The notes under the pieces: model-generated
The model's input: the letters and a program-made list of their open reading frames with translations, nothing else
What the model was told of the DNA's origin: nothing
Database searches by the model: none
Position numbers and translations under genes: made by a program
Part shown: positions 37,212-44,924 of the stretch, piece by piece
Layout: each line of letters begins with the position of its first letter
Numbering within the stretch: the first letter of the stretch is position 1
From: an uncultured Solobacterium sp.
GTDB taxonomy: Bacteria > Bacillota_I > Bacilli_A > Erysipelotrichales > Erysipelotrichaceae
DNA: 44,924 bases
Assembly (NCBI GenBank): GCA_946415785.1
Contig: CAMKTV010000009.1
Location: 1-44,924 of the forward strand
Direction: 5' to 3'

Positions 37212-38882
37212 ATGAAGAAGAAGTATGAAGACATGAGATCTTATTGGGAGTTCTCAGAAGCAGAGCAATGTAGAAAAGGCTTGATGTGTGGTATGGGTTA
37301 TACCGTTGAAGAACAACATCGTCCATTAATCGGTGTTGTGAATTCATGGAATGAATATAATCCAGGACATGTTCATCTTGATAAGTTAGCTGAACGTGTT
37401 AAACAAGGTATTAGAGAAGCTGGTGGTTTACCACTTGAAGTAGAAACAACTGGTATCTGTGATGGTATGGTATTAAAAGATCCAAGATACATTGAAGTAC
37501 CAAGCCGTAACTCAATTGCTGACCAAGTTGAATTAACTGTTGAAGGAAATTTCTTTGATGGTATGGTTATGTTATCAACTTGTGACTCAGTTGTTCCAGG
37601 ACACTTAATGGGTGCTGCTAGACTTAATATTCCAACAATCATCGTTACTGGTGGTTATATGCCACTTGGCAGATATGCTGGTGAAAAACGTTTACATATC
37701 CGTGCTCAAGATAAAGTTGGTATGTATGCTGAAGGAAAAATTGATAAAGAATTCTATGATGGCCTAATTGAACACTCTTGGGGTACTTGTGGTGCTTGTA
37801 CATCAATGGTTACTGCTAACTCAATGTGTATGATGGCTGAAGCAATGGGCATGACTTTACCTAATAACTCAACAATGGCAGCTGATAGTTCTGAACTATA
37901 CAACTTAGCATATCGTGCTGGTAAACAAATCATGAACCTAGTTTATGAAGGCGTTACTGCAAGAGATATCATCACTGTTGAATCAATTAAAAACGCTATC
38001 AAAGTTGATATGGCTGTTGCTGCATCAGCAAACTTAATTCTTCATATCCCAGCTATCGCTAATGAAGCAGGTTATGATCTTCCTTGGTGGAAAGAATTTG
38101 ATAAGGCATCAAATGAAGTTCCTCTATTATCTCACTTAGCTCCAGGTGGTGAATATTCACTTGAAGACTTAGATTTAGCTGGTGGTTTAGCTGCTTTAAT
38201 GAAAAAGATGGAACCAGTATTAAATACAAATGTATTAACAGTTACCGGTAATTCATTAGGCGATAATATTAAACTTGCTAAATGCTATAACGATGATGTA
38301 ATTCATTCATTAGAAAATCCAGTATCTAAACAACCTGGTATTGGTGTTTTATATGGTAATATCGCACCTGAAGGTGGCATTATCAAGATTGCTGCAGTTC
38401 CTGAGAATTTGATGAAATTCCGTGGACCAGCTAAATGTTATGATTCTCTAGATGATGCTTTAGCAGCTTTACGTTCTGGTAAGATCGTGGCAGGTGATGC
38501 TTGTGTTGTAAGATTCTTAGGCTTAAAGGCTCGTTTTGGCACAACAGCATTTACTTTCCAAGAAGAACTAAAGGGTTATTCAGGATTATTCAATTCATGT
38601 GCAATCTTAACTGATGGTAGATTCTCTGGTGGTACTTCTGGCTTAAGTGTTGGTTATATTTCTCCAGAAGCCGCTTATGGTCCATTAGGCTTAATTAAAG
38701 ATGGCGATATGATTGATATTGATATCGTTGCTAGAACTATCAATATGGAAGTATCTGATGAAGAACTAGAAAAGAGAAAAGCTGAATTCCATTGGGAATT
38801 TAAAGGTGAAAACTATCCTCGTTTCTTGCGCTTATTCGCAAAGAATGTTGGTCCAATGTCAAAAGGTGGTATTTGGGAATAA
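37212..38882 (+). CDS. IlvD/Edd-family dehydratase (probable sugar-acid dehydratase)
   Basis: NPGHVHLDKLAERVKQGIREAGG, TCDSVVPGHLMGAARLNIP, GTCGACTSMVTANSMCMMAEAMGM, ILTDGRFSGGTSGLSVGYISPEA; context with KDG kinase/KDPG aldolase favours an aldonate. Confidence 0.88.
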   Translation: MKKKYEDMRSYWEFSEAEQCRKGLMCGMGYTVEEQHRPLIGVVNSWNEYNPGHVHLDKLAERVKQGIREAGGLPLEVETTGICDGMVLKDPRYIEVPSRNSIADQVELTVEGNFFDGMVMLSTCDSVVPGHLMGAARLNIPTIIVTGGYMPLGRYAGEKRLHIRAQDKVGMYAEGKIDKEFYDGLIEHSWGTCGACTSMVTANSMCMMAEAMGMTLPNNSTMAADSSELYNLAYRAGKQIMNLVYEGVTARDIITVESIKNAIKVDMAVAASANLILHIPAIANEAGYDLPWWKEFDKASNEVPLLSHLAPGGEYSLEDLDLAGGLAALMKKMEPVLNTNVLTVTGNSLGDNIKLAKCYNDDVIHSLENPVSKQPGIGVLYGNIAPEGGIIKIAAVPENLMKFRGPAKCYDSLDDALAALRSGKIVAGDACVVRFLGLKARFGTTAFTFQEELKGYSGLFNSCAILTDGRFSGGTSGLSVGYISPEAAYGPLGLIKDGDMIDIDIVARTINMEVSDEELEKRKAEFHWEFKGENYPRFLRLFAKNVGPMSKGGIWE

Positions 38883-38902
38883 TTTAGGGGGATTTAATCA
38901 TA

Positions 38903-40444
38903 ATGAAAAAAGTTCTGGTTAAGAAAAAACGTTATGTTGATTCAGTAAGTTTGATGTCAGTAGCAGGCAGAGTTAATGAACTAGATGGCATTGAAAATAC
39001 TGAAGTTGCCATGGCGACTGTTATCAATCAGCGTGTATTAAAGGAAGAAGGATTCATTCTTCCTGATGATATTACTGTTGATGATTTAGTAATCGCTGTA
39101 GATGGTGAAAGTGAAGAAAAATTAGACGCTGCTATTCAGATGGCAATGGATATCATTGACCGTAAGAATGTTGAAAGCGATGTTGAATTTACTTCATTAG
39201 ATGATGCTGAACTAAAAGCTGAAACATATGACTTATGTCAAATATCTTTACCAGGAGAATATGTCTATGTTGAAGCTATCAAAGTATTAGATAAAGGATT
39301 AGATCTGTTTATCTTCTCTGATAATGTAACTTTAGAAGAAGAAAGAAAAATCAAAGAATACGGCAAAGAAAAAGGCAAATTAGTAATGGGCCCTGATGCT
39401 GGTGTAGGCTTAATTAATGGTGTAGCACTTGCGGCTGGTTCTATGAATTCATTTGGTCCTGTAGGTATCGTTGGTGCTTCAGGTTCTGGTGCTCAAGAAG
39501 TTGCGTGCATCATTGAACATAGAGGCCTAGGTGTTTCACAAATTATCGGTACTGGTGGTAGAGACTTATATCCAGAAATCGGTGGTATCACAATGTTAGA
39601 AGGCATTGAAAGACTGGAAAAAGATGACAATACAAAAGTTATCGTTCTTGTATCTAAATTGGCTGATATCAATGTAATGGATAAAGTATTATATAGAGCT
39701 GATGAATGTAAGAAACCTGTTATCGCTATATTCTTAGGAAGTGATCAATCTCTATTTGAAAAACATAAAGTTGAAGGTGCTTTCTCATTAGAAGAAGCAG
39801 CTTTAAAAGCAGTTGAAAAGATTACTGGTGAAAAACAAAATCCTTATTTCTCAGATGAAGAAATCTTAAAACTTGCGAAGGAAGAAGTAGCTAAGCTTCC
39901 GAAAGAAAGAAAATATTTCCGTGGTCTATATTGTGGTGGTACTTTCACTGAAGAAGGCTTATTATATTTCTCAAGACATAATAAGAACACTGTTTTACAT
40001 TCTAATCTAGGCAATAAATATGCTGAAAAATTAGTTGATTCACATGTAAGTGTAGGGCATACAATTCTTGATATGGGTGCTGAAGATTTCACAGCTGAAG
40101 CACCACACCCTGTATTTAATCCTGAACTAAGATTAAAACGTTTACGTGAAGAATTAAAAGATGAAGAAGTTGGTGTAGTCTTATTAGATTTCATCACTGG
40201 TCCAGGTGTAGCTAGAGATCCAATTGGCTCACACGCCAAAGAAATCAAAAAGATTAGAGAATCTGGTGTTCCAGTAATCTTTATCGCTAATATTTGTGGC
40301 TCTGATAATGACCCTCAAAATATTAAAGAAAAAGTTAAATTATTAAAAGACGCTGGAGTTATTGTTACTGGCAGTAACTATGAATCTGCAAAACTTGCTT
40401 CAGCAATGATGGAAGAATTAGAAAGAAGGCAATTAAATGGATAA
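38903..40444 (+). CDS. fdrA: FdrA (AllF)-like protein, acyl-CoA synthetase-like fold
   Basis: VGIVGASGSGAQEVACIIEHRGLGVSQIIGTGGRDL; VGHTILDMGAEDFTAEAPHPVFNPELRLKRL; followed by DUF1116 gene. Confidence 0.85.
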   Translation: MKKVLVKKKRYVDSVSLMSVAGRVNELDGIENTEVAMATVINQRVLKEEGFILPDDITVDDLVIAVDGESEEKLDAAIQMAMDIIDRKNVESDVEFTSLDDAELKAETYDLCQISLPGEYVYVEAIKVLDKGLDLFIFSDNVTLEEERKIKEYGKEKGKLVMGPDAGVGLINGVALAAGSMNSFGPVGIVGASGSGAQEVACIIEHRGLGVSQIIGTGGRDLYPEIGGITMLEGIERLEKDDNTKVIVLVSKLADINVMDKVLYRADECKKPVIAIFLGSDQSLFEKHKVEGAFSLEEAALKAVEKITGEKQNPYFSDEEILKLAKEEVAKLPKERKYFRGLYCGGTFTEEGLLYFSRHNKNTVLHSNLGNKYAEKLVDSHVSVGHTILDMGAEDFTAEAPHPVFNPELRLKRLREELKDEEVGVVLLDFITGPGVARDPIGSHAKEIKKIRESGVPVIFIANICGSDNDPQNIKEKVKLLKDAGVIVTGSNYESAKLASAMMEELERRQLNG

Positions 40445-41849
40445 AAAAATGAAAGTTATTAATGTAGGTATTTCATCTTTTTACGATGCTTTAGCTGAAC
40501 AAGGTGTCGAAGTTGCCCAAATCGACTGGAAGCCTCCAGTAAAAGTAAATACTGAATTAGCTGATAAAGTTAAAGAAATCATGGCTAGTGCATTCGCTGA
40601 TAAGATGAACAAAGCCAATGAAGAAGCTGTTGATATGCTTATCAATGCTGACCCTGTATGGATTGGTGTTGATTTGGCAGGTAACATTATTGAAGGTCTA
40701 GATGACTATACTGTAACTCATTCAGGCCCTCCAATTTCATTTGACGAAATGGTTATGCTTCATCAAAGAGGTATGGTAAGTGCCTGTCTATTTGAAGGCT
40801 GGGCAAAGACTGAAGAAGAAGCTCTTGAATTAATCAAATCTGGCAAGATCAAGATGATTTCTGCCCTTGATACAAATACTGTTGGTGCAGGTACTGGTAT
40901 CATTACTAAAAATGTTGCGATGATTATTGTAAAAGACCGCAACAATGGTAAGGTTACTGCTACTTTCCCAGCTGAAGGCATTCGTTTCCAAGGTGGTTTC
41001 TGTGGATGGGGTCTATACTCTAAAGAAATCGCTGAAAACCTATACCATATGCGTGATTATTTACTTCCACCAATGGATGAGGTTGCCAAGAAAAAAGGTG
41101 GTTTACCACTTAAACCAATTCTTGCTGAATCAATGCAGATGGGGGACGAAAACCATACAAGACAATCTGCTGCTGACTTATTATTTGAACATCAAGTATT
41201 GTTAGATATGGCTAAACTTGATGATGTGCCTAGAGATCAATTATTAGCATCTATGAATTATATTGTAGAAACTCCACGTTTCTTCCATTGTTTCGGACAA
41301 GGTGCTAGTAGAGCTGCAAATTTAGGTAATGTTGGCAGAGAATATTCAACAATGGTAACAGCTGTTTGTGGTAATGGTGTAAGGTTTGGTATCAAGATTG
41401 CCGCACTAGGTGATCAGTGGTTTGAAACTGAAGCTCCATATATGACTGGTCAATATACAAGTGCTAAATATACAATTGATGACCAATTACCTTGGATTGG
41501 TGATTCATGTGTCGTTGAATGTGCTGGTATGGGTGGCTTAGCTGCTGCAGCAAGTCCAATTGTATGTAACTTAAGAGGCATGAGCCTAAAAGAAGCTATT
41601 GCTCAAACTAGAGAAATGGAAAAGATCTGTATTTCTAAAAACTACAACTATCCAATTCCTAACCTAGACTTTGATTTCTTACCAAGTGGTATCGACATGA
41701 TGAAAGTTATTGAAACTGGTATCTGTCCATGTATTCATGGTGGTATGTTCAACAAAGAGGGTGGCTTAATTGGTGCTGGTATGGCCAGAGTTCCAATGGA
41801 ATGTTTCGAAAAAGCATTTAAAGCATATTGCGAAAAATATGGACTATAG
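40437..41849 (+). CDS. DUF1116 (YlbE/AllG-like) protein
   Basis: VDWKPP-like 'VAQIDWKPPVKVN', 'ANEEAVDMLINADPVWIGVDLAGN', 'MGDENHTRQSAADLLFEHQVLLDMA'; overlaps fdrA stop by 8 nt. Confidence 0.85.
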   Translation: MDKKMKVINVGISSFYDALAEQGVEVAQIDWKPPVKVNTELADKVKEIMASAFADKMNKANEEAVDMLINADPVWIGVDLAGNIIEGLDDYTVTHSGPPISFDEMVMLHQRGMVSACLFEGWAKTEEEALELIKSGKIKMISALDTNTVGAGTGIITKNVAMIIVKDRNNGKVTATFPAEGIRFQGGFCGWGLYSKEIAENLYHMRDYLLPPMDEVAKKKGGLPLKPILAESMQMGDENHTRQSAADLLFEHQVLLDMAKLDDVPRDQLLASMNYIVETPRFFHCFGQGASRAANLGNVGREYSTMVTAVCGNGVRFGIKIAALGDQWFETEAPYMTGQYTSAKYTIDDQLPWIGDSCVVECAGMGGLAAAASPIVCNLRGMSLKEAIAQTREMEKICISKNYNYPIPNLDFDFLPSGIDMMKVIETGICPCIHGGMFNKEGGLIGAGMARVPMECFEKAFKAYCEKYGL

Positions 41850-41857
41850 GAGAAATT

Positions 41858-42511
41858 ATGGACGAGAAATTATTAATTGAAGAAATTAAAAAAGAGAAGA
41901 TAATTGCTATTGTTCGTGGTGCTAGTAAAGATAAATGCTTAAAAGTCATTGAAGCATTATATGAAGGCGGCATTCGTTTTGCGGAAATTACTTATAATCA
42001 ATCAAAACCAGAAACTTGGGAAGAAACTGCTGAAATAATTGAAGAACTTGCTAAACATTTTGAAGGTAAGATGCACATTGGTGCAGGTACTGTAACAAGT
42101 GTTGAACTTGTTGAACTGACATATAAACACCATGGTGAATTTATCATTTCACCTAATACTGATGTAGCTTCAATTAAGCGTACAAAAGAATTAGGCATGA
42201 TTTCAATGCCTGGTGCTTTAACGCCAACAGAAATCTTAACAGCTTATAATGCTGGTGCTGATTTTGTAAAAGTATTCCCAGTAGGATGCTTTGGCCCTAA
42301 ATATGTTAAGGCTCTAAGAGCTCCACTAAATCATATTCCAATGATGGCCGTAGGTGGTGTTGATGAAAGCAACATCAAAGAATATCTTGCGGTTGGCTGT
42401 TCTGGAGCAGGAGTTGGTGGCAACTTAGCTAAGAAAGAATATATTGATAATGGCGAATATGAAAAATTAACAGTAGCTGCAAGAGCTATCTTAAAGGCAG
42501 CAAAGGAGTAA
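41858..42511 (+). CDS. eda: 2-keto-3-deoxy-6-phosphogluconate (KDPG) aldolase family
   Basis: IVRGASKDKCLKVIEALYEGGIRFAEITYN; HIGAGTVTSVELVEL; FVKVFPVGCFGPKYVKALRAPLNHIPMMAVGGV. Confidence 0.92.
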   Translation: MDEKLLIEEIKKEKIIAIVRGASKDKCLKVIEALYEGGIRFAEITYNQSKPETWEETAEIIEELAKHFEGKMHIGAGTVTSVELVELTYKHHGEFIISPNTDVASIKRTKELGMISMPGALTPTEILTAYNAGADFVKVFPVGCFGPKYVKALRAPLNHIPMMAVGGVDESNIKEYLAVGCSGAGVGGNLAKKEYIDNGEYEKLTVAARAILKAAKE

Positions 42512-42513
42512 CT

Positions 42514-43542
42514 ATGAGTAAAGTTGTAACATTTGGTGAAATAATGATGCGTCTTGATCCTGTTGGCTATTATCGTTTTGTACAAGCTAACAACTTTGAT
42601 GTATCTTATTCTGGTGCAGAAGCTAATGTCGCTGTATCATTAGCTAACTATGGACTTGATGCATACTTTGTATGTAAAGTTCCTAATCAAGAAATAGGTC
42701 AGGCATGTGTGAATTCTTTAAGAAAATATGGTGTTCATACAGACTATATCTTAAGAGGTGGACCTAGACTTGGTGTCTATTATTGTGAAAAGGGTGCTTC
42801 TCAAAGAGCTTCTAAAGTTATTTATGACCGTGCTGGTTCATCAATCGCTTTAGCTAAAAAAGAAGAATTTGATTGGGATGAAATCTTTAAAGATGCTTCG
42901 TGGTTCCATTTTACAGGTATTACTCCAGCTCTTGGTGGTGATTTACCTGAAATATGTCTAGAAGCATGTAAGAAAGCTAAAGAAAAGGGCATCATGATTT
43001 CTTGTGATTTGAATTATCGTAAGAAATTATGGACTACGCAACAAGCTCAAGAATGCATGTCTAAACTTGTACCATATGTTGATGTATGTATCGCTAATGA
43101 AGAAGACGCAAAAGATGTCTTTGGTATTGAAGCAGAAAATACAGATATCAATTCTGGTAAATTAGACCATGATGGTTATGTATCTGTTGCGAGAAAATTA
43201 GCTAAACAATTTGGCTGTAAGAAGATTGCCTTCACTTTAAGAGGATCAATCAGCGCATCAATCAATGATTGGGCAGGCATGATTTATGATAGTGCAAGCG
43301 ATAAGGCAACATTCTCTAAAGAATATCGCATCCAATTAGTTGATAGAGTTGGTGGTGGTGATTCATTTGGTGGTGGTCTAGTATATGCATTAGTTTCTGG
43401 CTATGATGATCAAAAAGCTATTGAATTTGCCGTAGCAGCATCTTGTCTAAAACAATGTATTGAAAAAGACTTCAACCAAGTTACTGTAGCAGAAGTTGAA
43501 TCGTTAGCTGGTGGCAACGCTAGTGGAAGGGTACAAAGATAA
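42514..43542 (+). CDS. kdgK: 2-keto-3-deoxygluconate kinase (PfkB family)
   Basis: VTFGEIMMRLDPVGYYRFVQANNFDVSYSGAEANVAVSLANYGL; VDRVGGGDSFGGGLVYALV. Confidence 0.88.
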   Translation: MSKVVTFGEIMMRLDPVGYYRFVQANNFDVSYSGAEANVAVSLANYGLDAYFVCKVPNQEIGQACVNSLRKYGVHTDYILRGGPRLGVYYCEKGASQRASKVIYDRAGSSIALAKKEEFDWDEIFKDASWFHFTGITPALGGDLPEICLEACKKAKEKGIMISCDLNYRKKLWTTQQAQECMSKLVPYVDVCIANEEDAKDVFGIEAENTDINSGKLDHDGYVSVARKLAKQFGCKKIAFTLRGSISASINDWAGMIYDSASDKATFSKEYRIQLVDRVGGGDSFGGGLVYALVSGYDDQKAIEFAVAASCLKQCIEKDFNQVTVAEVESLAGGNASGRVQR

Positions 43543-44733
43543 ATGCTTGTTTTAATAAGCAATGTTGGTTCAACATCTTTAAAATTTAAATTATATGATA
43601 TGCCTAGTGAGCTAGTTCTTTGTGAAGCCAAAATCGAAAGAATTGGCTCACTAAATGGTATTTACCATTATAAAAATAGTTCATCACTAAAAGAACATAA
43701 TGAAACGGAAGTTGCTTTAGAGTCTTATCAGACTGGTATTAGTTTATTCTTAAAAGACTTAGTTTCAGAAGAATTAGGCGTCATTAAGACAATCAATGAA
43801 ATTGAAGCTATTGGTTTTAAGACGGTTATTTCTAAAGGCTTTAATGGTACTGTTGAATTAAATGATGATGTTATGAAAGGTATGAAAGATTATTTATTCA
43901 TCGCTCCTGTTCATAATGCAGCCTATATCAGTGCTATTGAACAGTTTAAAGAGATCTTAGGTGATACACCAATGGTCGGTGTATTTGAAACATCATTCCA
44001 TCGCACAATACCTCTAAAGAATAAGCTGTATCCAATTCCTTATGAATGGTATGAAAAATATGGTATTGCGAAAAACGGTTTCCATGGTGCATCATTCACT
44101 TATATCGCCAATAGAGCCAGAAGAGATGGTGAATATAATCGCATCATCGGCTGTCATTTAGGTGGCAGCAGTTCAATCTGTGCTATAAAAGATGGCAAAT
44201 CATATGATTCATCATTTGGCTTCTCTTTACAGACTGGTCTACCACATGCGAACAGAAGTGGTGATTGTGATCCTTATATTTCTTTATTCTTAGAAAATGA
44301 AGGCTTAAGTAAAGAAGAAATAATTGAAGGCTTAAGTCATAAGGGCGGTCTTATTGGTATGTCAGGTATCAGTAATGATTTAAGAGAAATCGAAGAAGCT
44401 GCCAATAAAGGAAATGAAAGATGTCGTTTGACAATAGATGTATATGTAAATGATATCGTTCGTTTTATCGGTTCATTCTACGCAGAAATGGGTGGCTTAG
44501 ATAAATTAGTCTTCACTGGTGGCATTGGCGAAAACTCTGCCATGATTAGAAGAGAAGTATGTAAAGCCCTAAGCTGTTTCGGTTTATCAATTGATGAAGA
44601 ACTAAACAATAATGTTCCAAAAGATGGATACATTCAAAGCGCTGATTCAAAAATCAAGGTTCAAATTATACCTGCCAATGAAGAACTTGGCATTGCGATA
44701 GAAACTTATAACTATATTAAGGCTAATGCATAG
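43543..44733 (+). CDS. Acetate kinase-like acyl-phosphate kinase (divergent)
   Basis: ISNVGSTSLKFKLY; FETSFHRTIP; GFHGASFTYIANRA; CHLGGSSSICAIKDG; MSGISNDLREIEEAANKGN; VFTGGIGENSAMIR; IPANEELGIAIET. Confidence 0.88.
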   Translation: MLVLISNVGSTSLKFKLYDMPSELVLCEAKIERIGSLNGIYHYKNSSSLKEHNETEVALESYQTGISLFLKDLVSEELGVIKTINEIEAIGFKTVISKGFNGTVELNDDVMKGMKDYLFIAPVHNAAYISAIEQFKEILGDTPMVGVFETSFHRTIPLKNKLYPIPYEWYEKYGIAKNGFHGASFTYIANRARRDGEYNRIIGCHLGGSSSICAIKDGKSYDSSFGFSLQTGLPHANRSGDCDPYISLFLENEGLSKEEIIEGLSHKGGLIGMSGISNDLREIEEAANKGNERCRLTIDVYVNDIVRFIGSFYAEMGGLDKLVFTGGIGENSAMIRREVCKALSCFGLSIDEELNNNVPKDGYIQSADSKIKVQIIPANEELGIAIETYNYIKANA

Positions 44734-44924
44734 AATTAAAGGATTTATTGATAAAAATCTTTTGAATAATTATTCAAAGGGAATTAAACATTTTGAAATT
44801 TTAGGCATCTTCACAAGTGGTATATATCTACAAGATGAAGATGAAAATGTAATAATGTTACATGATGATAAATATGGTTTAATTCCCTTTGGCATAGGCC
44901 TTAAAGAATTTAAAACAATCTTTA
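44726..44924 (+). CDS. Truncated ORF, probable DUF2877 (YlbF/AllH-like) N-terminus; not in supplied ORF track
   Basis: MHRIKGFIDKNLLNNYSKGIKHFEILGIFTSGIYLQDEDENVIMLHDDKYGLIPFGIGLKEFKTIF..., open to window end; overlaps upstream stop (ATGCATAG); layout matches 'hxxhFxxxIxLxxxDxxhhxLxxxxxGxxPxGIxL' of DUF2877 starts. Confidence 0.5.
   Translation, partial: MHRIKGFIDKNLLNNYSKGIKHFEILGIFTSGIYLQDEDENVIMLHDDKYGLIPFGIGLKEFKTIF

Noticed and set aside
37212-38882. IlvD homolog as branched-chain amino acid dihydroxy-acid dehydratase
   Set aside because: No ilv/leu neighbours; sits with KDG kinase and KDPG aldolase, so a sugar-acid role is more likely, though sequence alone does not prove it.
40945-41205. 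Small alternative-frame ORFs within operon genes (e.g. 40945-41205, 25113-25301, 31711-31911)
   Set aside because: Fully inside strongly supported CDSs, no family motifs or RBS.
38903-41849. FdrA/DUF1116 as a plain allantoin-degradation locus
   Set aside because: No allantoinase, allantoate amidohydrolase, ureidoglycolate dehydrogenase or carbamate kinase genes visible; neighbours are sugar-acid enzymes. Genes beyond the window edge cannot be excluded.

Overview
AT-rich Firmicutes-type chromosomal window, probably a gut Erysipelotrichia-like lineage (inferred from codon bias and gene content only). Left part (1-9.6 kb): end of a surface-protein gene with a tiny coupled ORF, a J-domain membrane pair, an NlpC/P60-like protein, arginine deiminase, tRNA-Arg(UCU), argS, a cysteine-synthase variant, a GNAT, an acyltransferase gene with one in-frame TAA, and a type IV AbiE-like toxin/antitoxin locus whose toxin gene also has one in-frame TAA. 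Middle (9.7-15.4 kb): minus-strand tRNA cluster (Tyr, Gln, Lys, Gly), ADP-ribosylglycohydrolase plus PfkB kinase, SGNH lipoprotein, a stand-alone sugar-ABC ATPase and an aldose-1-epimerase-like gene. Then comes a ~3,068 aa surface protein (15543-24746) with InlB-like repeats, an uncharacterised RYN...AQIRVW repeat and a ~1.16 kb apparently identical internal duplication. Right part (24.8-44.9 kb): one densely packed plus-strand operon with a six-hairpin glycosidase-like protein, sugar ABC importer, two GH43-like lipoproteins, MBL hydrolase, SDR, FAD oxidoreductase, IlvD/Edd dehydratase, FdrA, DUF1116, KDPG aldolase, KDG kinase and a divergent acetate-kinase-like protein, ending in a truncated ORF that looks like a DUF2877 N-terminus. 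The best candidate for an undescribed system is this last part: an AllFGH (FdrA-YlbE-YlbF)-like complex paired with an acetate-kinase-like enzyme instead of carbamate kinase, inside an Entner-Doudoroff-type sugar-acid operon. I predict acyl-phosphate-forming, ATP-yielding sugar-acid cleavage. All function calls come from reading motifs by eye; no searches were run.
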